Both the position numbers and the translations under genes were made by a program. A stretch of DNA of 6,197 nucleotides. Source: Pelotomaculum_B sp041645005. Lineage in GTDB: Bacteria; Bacillota; Desulfotomaculia; Desulfotomaculales; Pelotomaculaceae. The notes beneath the pieces are model-generated. The model was not told the DNA's origin. It saw only the letters and a list, made by a program, of their open reading frames with translations, and did not search any database. Location: positions 1 to 6,197 of the forward strand of contig JBAZQW010000141.1 in NCBI GenBank assembly GCA_041645005.1, written 5' to 3'. Positions 1 to 5,367 of this stretch are shown here, piece after piece (position 1 is the first letter of the stretch; every line of letters starts with the position of its first letter).

Positions 1-166
1 CTGGTTTAAGGTTTTCCACTAACTGAACCGCTTCTTTTCCGTCTGAAGCTTCACCCACAACATCGATATCTTCCTCGAAATAAAGCAAGCGTTTAATATC
101 CTCGCGCATATTGGCAATGTCATCAACAACGAGCACGCTGGTAATAACCTTCAATATAGTTCTCAT
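1..166 (-). CDS. cpaE: CpaE/TadZ-like pilus assembly protein, N-terminal receiver domain (partial, runs off left edge)
   Basis: Only the first 55 or so codons are present. The translation starts MRTILKVITSVLVVDDIANM and continues with a receiver-domain fold: the acidic pair D15-D16, then RLLYFEEDIDVVGEA around residues 27-41. The DDIA...R..I.RLL.FE.DI pattern is typical of the receiver domain heading Firmicute CpaE/TadZ proteins, which carry a ParA/MinD-like ATPase domain after it and help localise the Tad pilus machine at the inner face of the membrane. The ATPase part and the phosphorylatable aspartate lie outside the window, so an ordinary response regulator cannot be excluded. Its place directly after tadE and a tadG remnant on the same strand supports CpaE. 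The start is uncertain: ATG at 166 has only a weak ribosome binding site and overlaps the upstream tadG-like frame by 44 bases. TTG at 154 and GTG at 136 are alternatives. Confidence 0.75.
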   Translation of the reverse strand, partial: MRTILKVITSVLVVDDIANMREDIKRLLYFEEDIDVVGEASDGKEAVQLVENLKP

Positions 167-708
167 TGCCCTGGCCGCTTACTCTGTCCACCAGAAAAGC
201 GGCAAACCCGACTATTCTTATTTTCTTGACCTGTCCATTATCGATTGTAACCGGGTCATATACAGGTACGAGCAATATCCTTTGGCATCCGGGATCAAAG
301 GAGCAAGGGCTGCATGGAGGACTATGGCTGCACAGACTCATGCGGTAGTCTATGGCCCTTTTAGTCGGGTTTGACATGTTGCCGGTTTCTGTATCAATTA
401 AATCACCAACGGCCAGCTTGCCATCGTAGCCATATTTTAAATTATCCTCATAATTACTTGCGCCATTTCCGCAAAGGGATAAAGCCCCAAAAGTGCCAGG
501 TCCCAGAGGGGAAGGCTCATCGCTGTTAGAACCCTGTTTTAATGTGTATCTGGTGTAAAAATTAAAAGCTTGGTTGGGTACGGACAAAGGAACCGCTCCA
601 TTGAAGGAAGTAAGACCTTCCACCCTGGCGGTTGCACGAGCGTTTACAGTTGCAGTGTCAAAACCAAGAATTCTGGCAAAAACAAAGTTTTTTTTTGAAA
701 TTTTTCAT
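123..708 (-). pseudogene. tadG: TadG-like Flp pilus protein, internally deleted and frameshifted
   Basis: An open frame from about 704 to 123 encodes the C-terminal domain of a TadG-like (Tad domain) Flp-pilus protein: FARILGFDTATVNARATARV, then a four-cysteine patch (C...C..C.....C) before RILLVPVYDP, then RIVGFAAFLV and GQGNENYI near the end. Intact relatives are much longer and begin with a membrane anchor and an alanine-rich extracytoplasmic region, both absent here. Just after the tadE stop are a good ribosome site (GGAGG, 717-721) and ATG at 708, starting MKNFKKK, typical of a normal tadG start. That frame passes through nine A (688-696) and stops after 21 codons. Removing one A would join it to the C-terminal domain as a 194-residue protein still lacking the anchor. 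I infer a deletion joining the 5' end to the 3' half at A-rich sequence, plus a one-base shift. The shorter frame starting at GTG 623 has no support as a gene start. Confidence 0.72.
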
Positions 709-722
709 TCCTTTTGCCTCCG

Positions 723-1124
723 CTATTCCACCCTCATTGTAGTTGACGCGGTTAGAGGGAACGGGTTAGGTACTGCAACACCCAGCATCGGGGTAACAAG
801 GCTGACCGAGTAATTAACCTGAACAGTTAAAGGGACACCCCTTGATCGAGAGCCGTAGCCGGGAGTTATATTGATCTGGGTGTCGGATAGGGACAAAGAG
901 GTAGCTACACCCCGTACACTGGATTTTATGCCGCTGTCATCTAACCCTACTACCCCAGCCCGGGCGCCTTCCCTGGAGGCGTTGGTGATCACCAGATAAG
1001 AGTGAAATATCCTGCCAAACTCCATGGTTCCCATCAATAGAAGGATTAGTATGGGTAGTACCAGCGCAAGTTCCACTAACGCCTGACCCTTTTTGTTTTT
1101 TAATAAATTTCTAACAAGCTGCAA
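723..1124 (-). CDS. tadE: TadE-like minor pseudopilin of the Tad/Flp pilus
   Basis: The 133-residue protein has the TadE signature: a short basic leader ending KNKKG (G13), then QALVELALVLPILILLLMG, a single hydrophobic helix with glutamate (E18) at position +5 after the presumed prepilin cleavage site, followed by MEFGR and NASREGARAG. The remaining ~80 residues form the small extracytoplasmic domain. Family knowledge says TadE is processed by the Tad prepilin peptidase and acts as a minor pilin in assembly or adhesion; the gene for such a peptidase lies immediately upstream. Start choice: a GTG at 1133 overlaps the cpaA stop but has no ribosome site, while TTG at 1124 sits 8 bases after GAGG within GAGGTGAT. 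I prefer TTG, leaving a 5-base gap after cpaA and implying translational coupling. The stop is followed at once by the ribosome site of the tadG-like gene. Confidence 0.88.
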   Translation of the reverse strand: MQLVRNLLKNKKGQALVELALVLPILILLLMGTMEFGRIFHSYLVITNASREGARAGVVGLDDSGIKSSVRGVATSLSLSDTQINITPGYGSRSRGVPLTVQVNYSVSLVTPMLGVAVPNPFPLTASTTMRVE

Positions 1125-1128
1125 GAAA

Positions 1129-1136
1129 ATCACCTC
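1129..1136 (-). promoter_or_regulatory. Shine-Dalgarno site deciding the tadE start
   Basis: GAGGTGAT on the minus strand matches the 16S rRNA 3' end over eight bases and lies across the cpaA stop codon. The GTG at 1133 is inside this site, so it cannot be initiated by it. The TTG at 1124 is correctly spaced. Confidence 0.6.
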
Positions 1137-1633
1137 GCAAAATATGCGGCCACTGTGGCGCCGATGGCAATGGCGGCGCCGTAAGGAATAGTGATGTTGC
1201 TTTCCTTGGAATTCTCAGTCTTGTTTATAATTAACCCATAATGGAAAAAGAACGGTGAAAAAAGTTTTTTTAGTGTAAACAACATTTTTTTGTTTTTTAA
1301 AAGGTAAAATATTGCCATAACACCACCTGCAATAGCTCCCGATAGAAAAGCAGTAAAAATAAATACAGGTCCCTTCAGCGCTCCAATAACGCCTAGAAAT
1401 TTGACATCGCCTGCTCCGATCCCGCCCATTAAGTAGGGGACCAGGAGCAGAGCCATCCCTATCAATAAACCTTTCAGGCTGAAATAGCCTCCGTTAAAGC
1501 CGGCAGTGTAGATGTGGTAGCAGAAGGCCAGAATTACAGCAGGGAAAAGCACTTTGTTATAAATTTTTCTTTCAGTGAGATCTGTAAATACGCAAACTAA
1601 AATTAAAATAATAAGAATGATATCAATAAACAT
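1130..1633 (-). CDS. cpaA: Prepilin peptidase (A24 family, TadV/CpaA type)
   Basis: A 167-residue polytopic membrane protein of the small, methyltransferase-free type used by Tad/Flp pili. The two catalytic aspartates of A24 peptidases are visible: D18 in the motif DLTERKIYN (residues 18-26) and D76 in GIGAGDVKFL (71-80, the GxGD motif). The C-terminus holds IPYGAAIAIGA, matching the usual F/IP(F/Y)G.AI..GA segment. It should cut the leader of Flp pilin and TadE/TadF-type pseudopilins at the cytoplasmic face of the membrane. The ATG is supported by AAGAGG 7 bases upstream. It is the first gene of the pilus run in this window. No Flp pilin gene is seen, so the main pilin probably lies to the left or elsewhere. 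A loop of about 30 lysine- and phenylalanine-rich residues (112-140) separates the last helices. Confidence 0.9.
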   Translation of the reverse strand: MFIDIILIILILVCVFTDLTERKIYNKVLFPAVILAFCYHIYTAGFNGGYFSLKGLLIGMALLLVPYLMGGIGAGDVKFLGVIGALKGPVFIFTAFLSGAIAGGVMAIFYLLKNKKMLFTLKKLFSPFFFHYGLIINKTENSKESNITIPYGAAIAIGATVAAYFAR

Positions 1634-1870
1634 ATTTATGCCTCTTTTTTAAAGTTGGACCCCACTCAGGGGATGGTGAGCAGGGTCCAGTTTGTTTTTA
1701 TTAATATTCCAGCACAGTATTATTCTGCTGCTCCGTTGAGTGCGTCCGTTACTTTTCCGGTTTATCGGTGCGGTGTCTATCCTATCATTCTGACAGGTTT
1801 AGCACATGATTCGAAGGTCTCATTTTAATACAGTCAGTGGTCTGCTTTTACTTTAGGACTTTATACCTAT
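1634..1870 (-). other. Gene-free leader region upstream of cpaA
   Basis: About 235 bases between the degU terminator and cpaA contain no convincing gene on either strand. A 57-codon plus-strand frame (from TTG 1655) has no ribosome site and no recognisable product. No good sigma-A promoter was found on the minus strand. A strong hairpin (1656-1689) sits just before the cpaA ribosome site, and several short C/G-rich elements occur at 1733-1780. The length and structure suggest an untranslated leader, which is inference only. Confidence 0.4.
1656..1689 (-). promoter_or_regulatory. Stem-loop in the cpaA leader
   Basis: On the minus strand TGGACCC pairs perfectly with GGGTCCA, and inside it CTCA pairs with TGAG across a 2-by-2 internal loop. 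No T-run follows on the minus strand, so it is not a classic terminator for that direction. It ends about 23 bases before the cpaA ATG. An alternative small hairpin, CCCC(TGAGT)GGGG, uses the same bases and would exclude it. Confidence 0.45.
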
Positions 1871-1903
1871 AAAAACTAAAAATCCCGCTGATTGCGGGAT
1901 TTA
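1871..1903 (-). terminator. Intrinsic terminator of the degS-degU operon
   Basis: A perfect 9-bp stem, AAATCCCGC with GCGGGATTT, and a 5-base loop lie just after the degU stop codon. On the minus strand the stem is followed by TTTTT, AG and another TTTTT. It separates degU transcription from the pilus genes downstream. Confidence 0.88.
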
Positions 1904-1911
1904 ACAGGCAC

Positions 1912-2565
1912 CTATAAATCTACTATTTTGCTTTTGACCGCATGGATTGCGGCCTGTGTCCGGTCGCCCACCCCGAGTTTTTGAAAGATGCTGGTCAGGT
2001 GGTTTTTCACGGTCTTTTCACTTATGAATAATTTCTTGGCTATGGACCGGTTGTTTTCCCCGTTTGCCACCAGGCGCAGCACGTCAACTTCCCGTTTGGT
2101 CAAACCCTGGGTATTGGTATTGCGTGGTGAGAGGGAATAAAGGCGGTTAAATTCCGCAAATATCCTGGATGTCATTGAAGAAGGGATGAATGACTCGCCG
2201 TTGGCAACTCCCAGGATAGTTTGAATCAAAAGGCCGGGCCTTATATCCTTTAAAATATAACCGGACACCCCGGCTTTGATCAGTTCAAAAAGGTATTCTT
2301 CCTGATCGTGAATGGTCAGGGCGATAACTCCAATTTCAGGTCTCTCTCTTTTAATTGCCCTGGTTGCCTCTATCCCATTTGCCACAGGCATATTTATGTC
2401 CATAAGGATAATATCAGGGTTAAGTGAAAAGGCCAGTTGGATGGCCTGATCGCCGTTTTCAGCCTCTCCCACGACCACGATGTTTTCTTCTATTGATAAA
2501 ATCTTGCGCAGTCCTTCCCGCATGAGGGCGTGGTCGTCGGCAATCAGTACCTTTACCTTCTTCAA
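1912..2565 (-). CDS. degU: DegU-like response regulator (NarL/LuxR family)
   Basis: A full-length 217-residue regulator. The receiver domain (about 1-120) shows the acidic pair D10-D11, phospho-acceptor D56 in LMDINMP, T84 and K106. After a short linker, the LuxR-type DNA-binding domain begins LTKREVDVLRLVANG (155-169) and has the helix-turn-helix segment NNRSIAKKLFISEKTVKNHL (171-190). It should be phosphorylated by the kinase encoded directly upstream and then bind promoters as a dimer. In bacilli DegU controls exoenzymes, motility and multicellular behaviour; the targets here are unknown. The start is TTG at 2565, preceded by GGGGGAG and matching the usual DegU N-terminus. There are 31 bases between degS and this gene, so they are co-transcribed, and an intrinsic terminator follows. 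The pilus genes downstream on the same strand are possible targets. Confidence 0.92.
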   Translation of the reverse strand: MKKVKVLIADDHALMREGLRKILSIEENIVVVGEAENGDQAIQLAFSLNPDIILMDINMPVANGIEATRAIKRERPEIGVIALTIHDQEEYLFELIKAGVSGYILKDIRPGLLIQTILGVANGESFIPSSMTSRIFAEFNRLYSLSPRNTNTQGLTKREVDVLRLVANGENNRSIAKKLFISEKTVKNHLTSIFQKLGVGDRTQAAIHAVKSKIVDL

Positions 2566-2596
2566 TTTATTCTCCCCCTTGTATAATACGCATATA

Positions 2597-3742
2597 TTAA
2601 TCCCCTAAAGGAATTGATAGATCAATTGAAGTGCCCTGGCCCGGGGCGGTGGCTATGTTGATATCACCGCTAAGAAGTTGGACCCTTTCTCTCATGCCGA
2701 TAAGGCCGTAGCCCTCCCGATCCTTGTCCGACATAACTTGCTCAAGGTCAAATCCTATGCCGTCGTCCTTTACATGAACATTTATCTTTTTGCGGAGAAG
2801 TTCAATTTTAACAACCGTATTTTTGGCCCGGGCATGTTTGTGGACGTTGCTGACCAACTCCTGAACAATTCTAAAAAGAGCGACCTCCACGGAACTGTCG
2901 AGGCGCCTTTGCTGGCCGAAACATAGAAATTCAACCTGCAGGCCGTACTGTTCCTTATATTTGCTTAGATACCTTTTAATGGCGGGCGCCAGTCCAAGGT
3001 CGTCCAGCACCATTGGCCTCAGGTCAAAAATTATCTTGCGGACATCCATTAATGAAAGCCGTACCAGGTTTTGCAATGAGACCAGTTCACCGTGCACCTG
3101 CTCAGGACTCATGTCAAGAAGTTTTATACAATACTCTGCCCTCATGACTATATTGGCCATGGACTGAGCCGGACCATCGTGAATTTCCCGGGCTATCCGT
3201 TTGCGTTCTTCTTCCTGCGCTCTGATGATACTTAAAGCCATTTCCTGGGCCTGCTGGAGTTCATTAATCTTTGAGTTCAGGTCCCGCAGCCCGCTGCTAA
3301 GGAAGTTAAAGACGACGCCCATCTGGGAAACCAGTTTTTCTGCTCTTTGCGCTGTGTTTTTAAGCCGCCGCAGGCTCACCTCAAGATGGTCCCTCCGGTA
3401 GCGTAAGAGCTTCTCTCTTTCTTTCAGCTTGATCAGTTCCATCTGAAAGAGGTAAGCGGTTTCATAAGCTTCCTTAATATCTCTTTCGGTATATTGTCGA
3501 AAATCTTTACTAACTTCCACTAATCTTATCCGCGCCTTTTTTTCTTTCAGGGCAAGCTGATCAACTTTTTTGATGATCCCGTATACTTCATTTTTTACTT
3601 CAGCCAGTTCTTCCTCAACCCTGCTTTGTTCAGCTAGGGTGTTTTCAGCGATATCATAAATCTGGATTTTACTCCGGTCTATGGATTCCAGAGTATCTTT
3701 AATAATCCGGTCGAGGTCCTTAGCGTCAAACAAAAAATTCAC
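2597..3742 (-). CDS. degS: DegS-like soluble sensor histidine kinase
   Basis: The 381-residue protein aligns by eye along its length with the DegS family. Residues 1-170 form the DegS sensor region, largely charged coiled coil with RLVEVSKDFRQYTERDI and LVSQMGVVFNFL. The HisKA_3 dimerisation domain carries the phospho-accepting H188 in EEERKRIAREIHDGPAQ. RKIIFDLRPMVLDDLGL (235-251) follows, then the HATPase domain with N-box ELVSNVHKHA (295-304), G1 box DDGIGFD (326-332) and G2-like GYGLIGMRERV (344-354). No membrane segment is present, so it acts in the cytoplasm, phosphorylating and probably dephosphorylating the adjacent DegU. The GTG start at 3742 is within a few codons of the family N-terminus; its ribosome site is weak, and TTG three codons in is an alternative. 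It is the first gene of a two-gene operon and is divergent from the ferredoxin gene. Confidence 0.92.
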   Translation of the reverse strand: MNFLFDAKDLDRIIKDTLESIDRSKIQIYDIAENTLAEQSRVEEELAEVKNEVYGIIKKVDQLALKEKKARIRLVEVSKDFRQYTERDIKEAYETAYLFQMELIKLKEREKLLRYRRDHLEVSLRRLKNTAQRAEKLVSQMGVVFNFLSSGLRDLNSKINELQQAQEMALSIIRAQEEERKRIAREIHDGPAQSMANIVMRAEYCIKLLDMSPEQVHGELVSLQNLVRLSLMDVRKIIFDLRPMVLDDLGLAPAIKRYLSKYKEQYGLQVEFLCFGQQRRLDSSVEVALFRIVQELVSNVHKHARAKNTVVKIELLRKKINVHVKDDGIGFDLEQVMSDKDREGYGLIGMRERVQLLSGDINIATAPGQGTSIDLSIPLGD

Positions 3743-3787
3743 CCGCTCAATTACTAATACGAAATCTTGGTCCTGTTTTTTGTACTT

Positions 3788-3816
3788 ACAATAATAAATA
3801 TCGTTATAAATTGCAA
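3788..3816 (-). promoter_or_regulatory. Possible sigma-A promoter for degS-degU
   Basis: On the minus strand TTGCAA (3811-3816) and TATTGT (3788-3793) are 17 bases apart, about 45 bases before the degS start, in an AT-rich divergent intergenic region. Both boxes match the consensus only partly. TTGCAA reads the same on both strands, but no well-placed -10 box was found for a plus-strand promoter from it. Confidence 0.35.
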
Positions 3817-3877
3817 ATTTTTAATACCTACATAATTTATGCCTTTTAAGCCAAACTATAACTGCGATAAATATAAC

Positions 3878-3885
3878 AGGGGGTG
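3878..3885 (+). promoter_or_regulatory. Shine-Dalgarno site deciding the ferredoxin start
   Basis: AGGGGGTG is followed after six bases by TTG at 3892. The GTG at 3883 lies inside the site itself, so the TTG is the likely start and the protein begins MPIVVDQELC. Confidence 0.65.
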
Positions 3886-3891
3886 TTATCC

Positions 3892-4080
3892 TTGCCAATA
3901 GTAGTAGATCAGGAACTTTGTATCAGCTGTGGCGCGTGTATTGATACTTGTCCGGAAATTTTTGACTGGAATGAGGATGATAAAGCACGCAATATAGTTG
4001 ATGAAGTGCCGGCGGATATAGAAGAACAGGCTCATGAAGCGGCTGACAGTTGCCCAACCAATGCCATATCTTTAGACTGA
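3892..4080 (+). CDS. Monocluster [4Fe-4S] ferredoxin
   Basis: A 62-residue acidic protein with C10, C13 and C16 in CISCGACIDTCP and a fourth ligand C54 in DSCPTNAI. This is the standard pattern of single-cluster clostridial/Thermotoga-type ferredoxins. C20 is also present; in the Thermotoga protein it forms a disulfide with a cysteine eight residues before the last ligand, but here that position is Q46, so no such bond is expected. It should be a soluble low-potential one-electron carrier in the cytoplasm; its partner enzymes are not in the window. The TTG start is chosen because the ribosome site AGGGGGTG overlaps the earlier GTG at 3883. The gene stands alone: it is divergent from degS and followed by a strong terminator. 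Confidence 0.92.
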   Translation: MPIVVDQELCISCGACIDTCPEIFDWNEDDKARNIVDEVPADIEEQAHEAADSCPTNAISLD

Positions 4081-4116
4081 AATGTTTGCCTCTGACGATC
4101 ATAATTAATCACTGTC

Positions 4117-4155
4117 GCCCTGCACTTGAATTAAAATGGTACAGGGCTTTTTTTT
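4117..4155 (+). terminator. Intrinsic terminator after the ferredoxin gene
   Basis: GCCCTG pairs with CAGGGC, and the stem can extend past one mismatch to AC with GT. It is followed directly by eight T (4148-4155). It isolates the ferredoxin gene from the remnant that follows. Confidence 0.88.
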
Positions 4156-4194
4156 ATTTCAGTCTTTAAAATATTCTTAAACAGTAATAGAATA

Positions 4195-4626
4195 ATGGGT
4201 AAAACCTGCCGTAATATCAAAGAGAGTGAAACCGGCGAATGCATTTTTGGTTATACCTGTGGTAATGATATTACCGCAAGGGATCTTCAGGAAAAGGACG
4301 GCCAGTGGACCAGGTCCAAATCCTTTGACACGTTTTTACCCCTCGGACCGTATATTGCAAAGGATCTCAATCCTGCGGACCTTGCCGTTTCAATGCGTTT
4401 AAACGGTGAAATCAAACAGAGTTCTTCCACCAGGAACTTGATCTTCGGTGTCAAGAAGTTGGTAAGTTTTATATCCGGCATTATGACCCTTTATCCAGGA
4501 GATGTGATCATGACGGGCACGCCAAGCGGTATCGGACCGGTTGTGGCGGGGGATAGAATCGAGGTGGAAATCGAAGGGATAGGTGTTCTAGCCAACGGGG
4601 TCAGAAGCTATTTGGGGCGGTTTTAG
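4195..4626 (+). pseudogene. Fumarylacetoacetate hydrolase family protein, N-terminally truncated remnant
   Basis: The 143-residue frame matches only the C-terminal half of FAH-family enzymes (hydrolases, decarboxylases or isomerases of 2-oxo acid type substrates, usually about 250-300 residues). Seen are FGYTCGNDITARDLQ (18-32), with D25 as one metal ligand, WTRSKSFDTFLPLGP (38-52), with the family lysine, LNGEIKQSS (69-77), and DVIMTGTPSGIGP (103-115). The similarity begins at IMGK, where relatives read VIGK. The preceding ~100 residues, with the two glutamate metal ligands and the dimer/lid region, are missing. No ribosome binding site precedes ATG 4195 and no good promoter was seen, and a strong terminator lies only 40 bases upstream. 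It is therefore probably unexpressed and inactive, the leftover of a deletion, although the remaining frame is undamaged, suggesting a recent event. Confidence 0.8.
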
Positions 4627-4686
4627 CTCTAATTCTTGAAAGAGGGGACATAATTAAAGATTATGACTATTAGACTCAAAATTTTG

Positions 4687-4715
4687 TTGAACAAGATTAG
4701 ATATTATGCTAAAAT
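4687..4715 (+). promoter_or_regulatory. Probable sigma-A promoter of speD
   Basis: TTGAAC (4687-4692) and TAAAAT (4710-4715) are separated by exactly 17 bases, placing the transcript start near 4721-4723. The surrounding DNA is AT-rich. That start would coincide with the first base of the inverted-repeat leader that follows. Confidence 0.6.
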
Positions 4716-4720
4716 TGAAC

Positions 4721-4772
4721 TTGGTTGGAATTAACCAATCCTTTAATTGCATTGGGGGTTTGTTAATTCCAA
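4721..4772 (+). promoter_or_regulatory. Structured 5' leader (or operator) of speD with two exclusive hairpins
   Basis: TTGGAATTAAC (4725-4735) pairs perfectly with GTTAATTCCAA (4762-4772), an 11-bp stem around a 26-base loop in which CAAT and ATTG can pair further. The 5' arm also belongs to a second hairpin, TTGGTT (4721-4726) with AACCAA (4733-4738), which cannot form at the same time. No T-run follows and the speD ribosome site (about 4789-4794) is outside both stems. The perfect repeat could instead be a protein operator at the promoter. No known riboswitch class was recognised. Confidence 0.5.
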
Positions 4773-4801
4773 AAAATATGTCTAAAAAAGGAGGCAGATA
4801 A

Positions 4802-5182
4802 ATGAAACATTTGGGCCGCCATGTGTTGGCTGAGATTTGTGGATGTGATTTTAATATTCTCAATGACATCAAAAAGGTTGAGGAGATCATGGTTAACGCG
4901 GCGTTATCCGCGGGAGCCGAGGTGAGAGAATGTGTCTTCCATAAATTTAGCCCTCAAGGGGTTAGCGGGGTGGTAGTTATCTCGGAATCACATCTTGCTA
5001 TCCATACCTGGCCGGAACTGGGTTATGCTGCTGTAGACGTATTCACCTGCGGTGAAAAAGTTGATCCCTGGGATGCATGCAATTACCTGACTGACCACTT
5101 CTGTGCAAAACACATGATAGCTAAAGAGCTAAAGCGAGGTATGATGCCGGAAAGTTACTTAAAGGAAGCGGTAAATATTTAG
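4802..5182 (+). CDS. speD: S-adenosylmethionine decarboxylase proenzyme (prokaryotic class 1B)
   Basis: A 126-residue protein, the normal length for the Bacillus/Thermotoga type. The self-cleavage site is in ISESHLAIHTWPE: cleavage before S63 turns that serine into the pyruvoyl cofactor. H68 (processing) and C83 (proton donor, in VFTCGEKVDPW) are at the same numbers as in the Thermotoga maritima enzyme. It decarboxylates AdoMet to the aminopropyl donor for spermidine in the cytoplasm. The start is clear: AGGAGG lies eight bases before the ATG. A promoter and a structured leader precede it and a long hairpin terminator follows, so it is transcribed alone. Spermidine synthase (speE), the usual partner, is not in the window. 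Upstream is only a hydrolase remnant, and the downstream genes concern quinone or prenyl metabolism. Confidence 0.96.
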   Translation: MKHLGRHVLAEICGCDFNILNDIKKVEEIMVNAALSAGAEVRECVFHKFSPQGVSGVVVISESHLAIHTWPELGYAAVDVFTCGEKVDPWDACNYLTDHFCAKHMIAKELKRGMMPESYLKEAVNI

Positions 5183-5212
5183 GGGGGATATTTATTAGTA
5201 CCAACAGAATAG

Positions 5213-5261
5213 GAAATTAGTGAGCCCTGCGCTGTGCGAATGAGCAGGGCTCGCTAATTTC
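5213..5261 (+). terminator. Long hairpin terminator after speD
   Basis: GAAATTAGTGAGCCCTGC (5213-5230) pairs with GCAGGGCTCGCTAATTTC (5244-5261) over 18 base pairs with a single G-T wobble and a 13-base loop. The lower stem supplies TAATTTC followed by TTAT instead of a pure T-run. It can fold equally well from the minus strand. Confidence 0.75.
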
Positions 5262-5367
5262 TTATAGCGAAAATCTTAAACCATCTTCAGCAGTTATGAC
5301 TTTATTGCGGAAGGAAAATATCCGGTTTTACCGAATATAATATAGGTCAGGCAAAGGGGGTCTTATT
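5262..5367 (+). promoter_or_regulatory. Upstream region of the prenyl-synthetase-like gene with a -10-like box
   Basis: A perfect TATAAT (5336-5341) lies about 27 bases before the ATG at 5368, but no good -35 box stands at 16-18 bases (GGAAAA is found there). A weak TTGCGG is too far away at 25 bases. The promoter is therefore tentative and may depend on an activator. AGGGGG at about 5355-5360 is a good ribosome site for the next gene. Confidence 0.3.

Noticed and set aside
111..374. Plus-strand frames opposite the tadG-like and cpaE genes (also 574-813)
   Set aside because: They are antisense to clearly homologous coding sequence, lack ribosome sites and show no family features.
1656..1689. 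The inverted repeat near cpaA as the end of an insertion sequence
   Set aside because: The repeat is short and hairpin-like, no transposase fragment or target duplication is seen, and no second end was found.
1733..1790. Possible cyclic-di-GMP-I (GEMM) riboswitch upstream of cpaA
   Set aside because: Only AAACC and GGACGCA pieces match on the minus strand. The conserved AAGC that should follow and the whole 3' half of the fold are missing, so it is not annotated.
1743..1790. Sigma-28-type promoter (ACCGATAA on the minus strand)
   Set aside because: The -10-like element is present, but no TAAA stands about 15 bases upstream.
1655..1828. 57-codon plus-strand frame in the gap between cpaA and degU
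   Set aside because: It has a TTG start, no ribosome site and no recognisable protein, and it overlaps a hairpin-rich region that reads better as untranslated.
2678..3401. Plus-strand frames inside degS
   Set aside because: They lie opposite a well-conserved kinase gene and are shadows of its codon pattern.
4287..4890. Minus-strand frames opposite the FAH remnant and the speD start
   Set aside because: They have no ribosome site or family similarity. One crosses the speD promoter and leader, which explain that stretch better.
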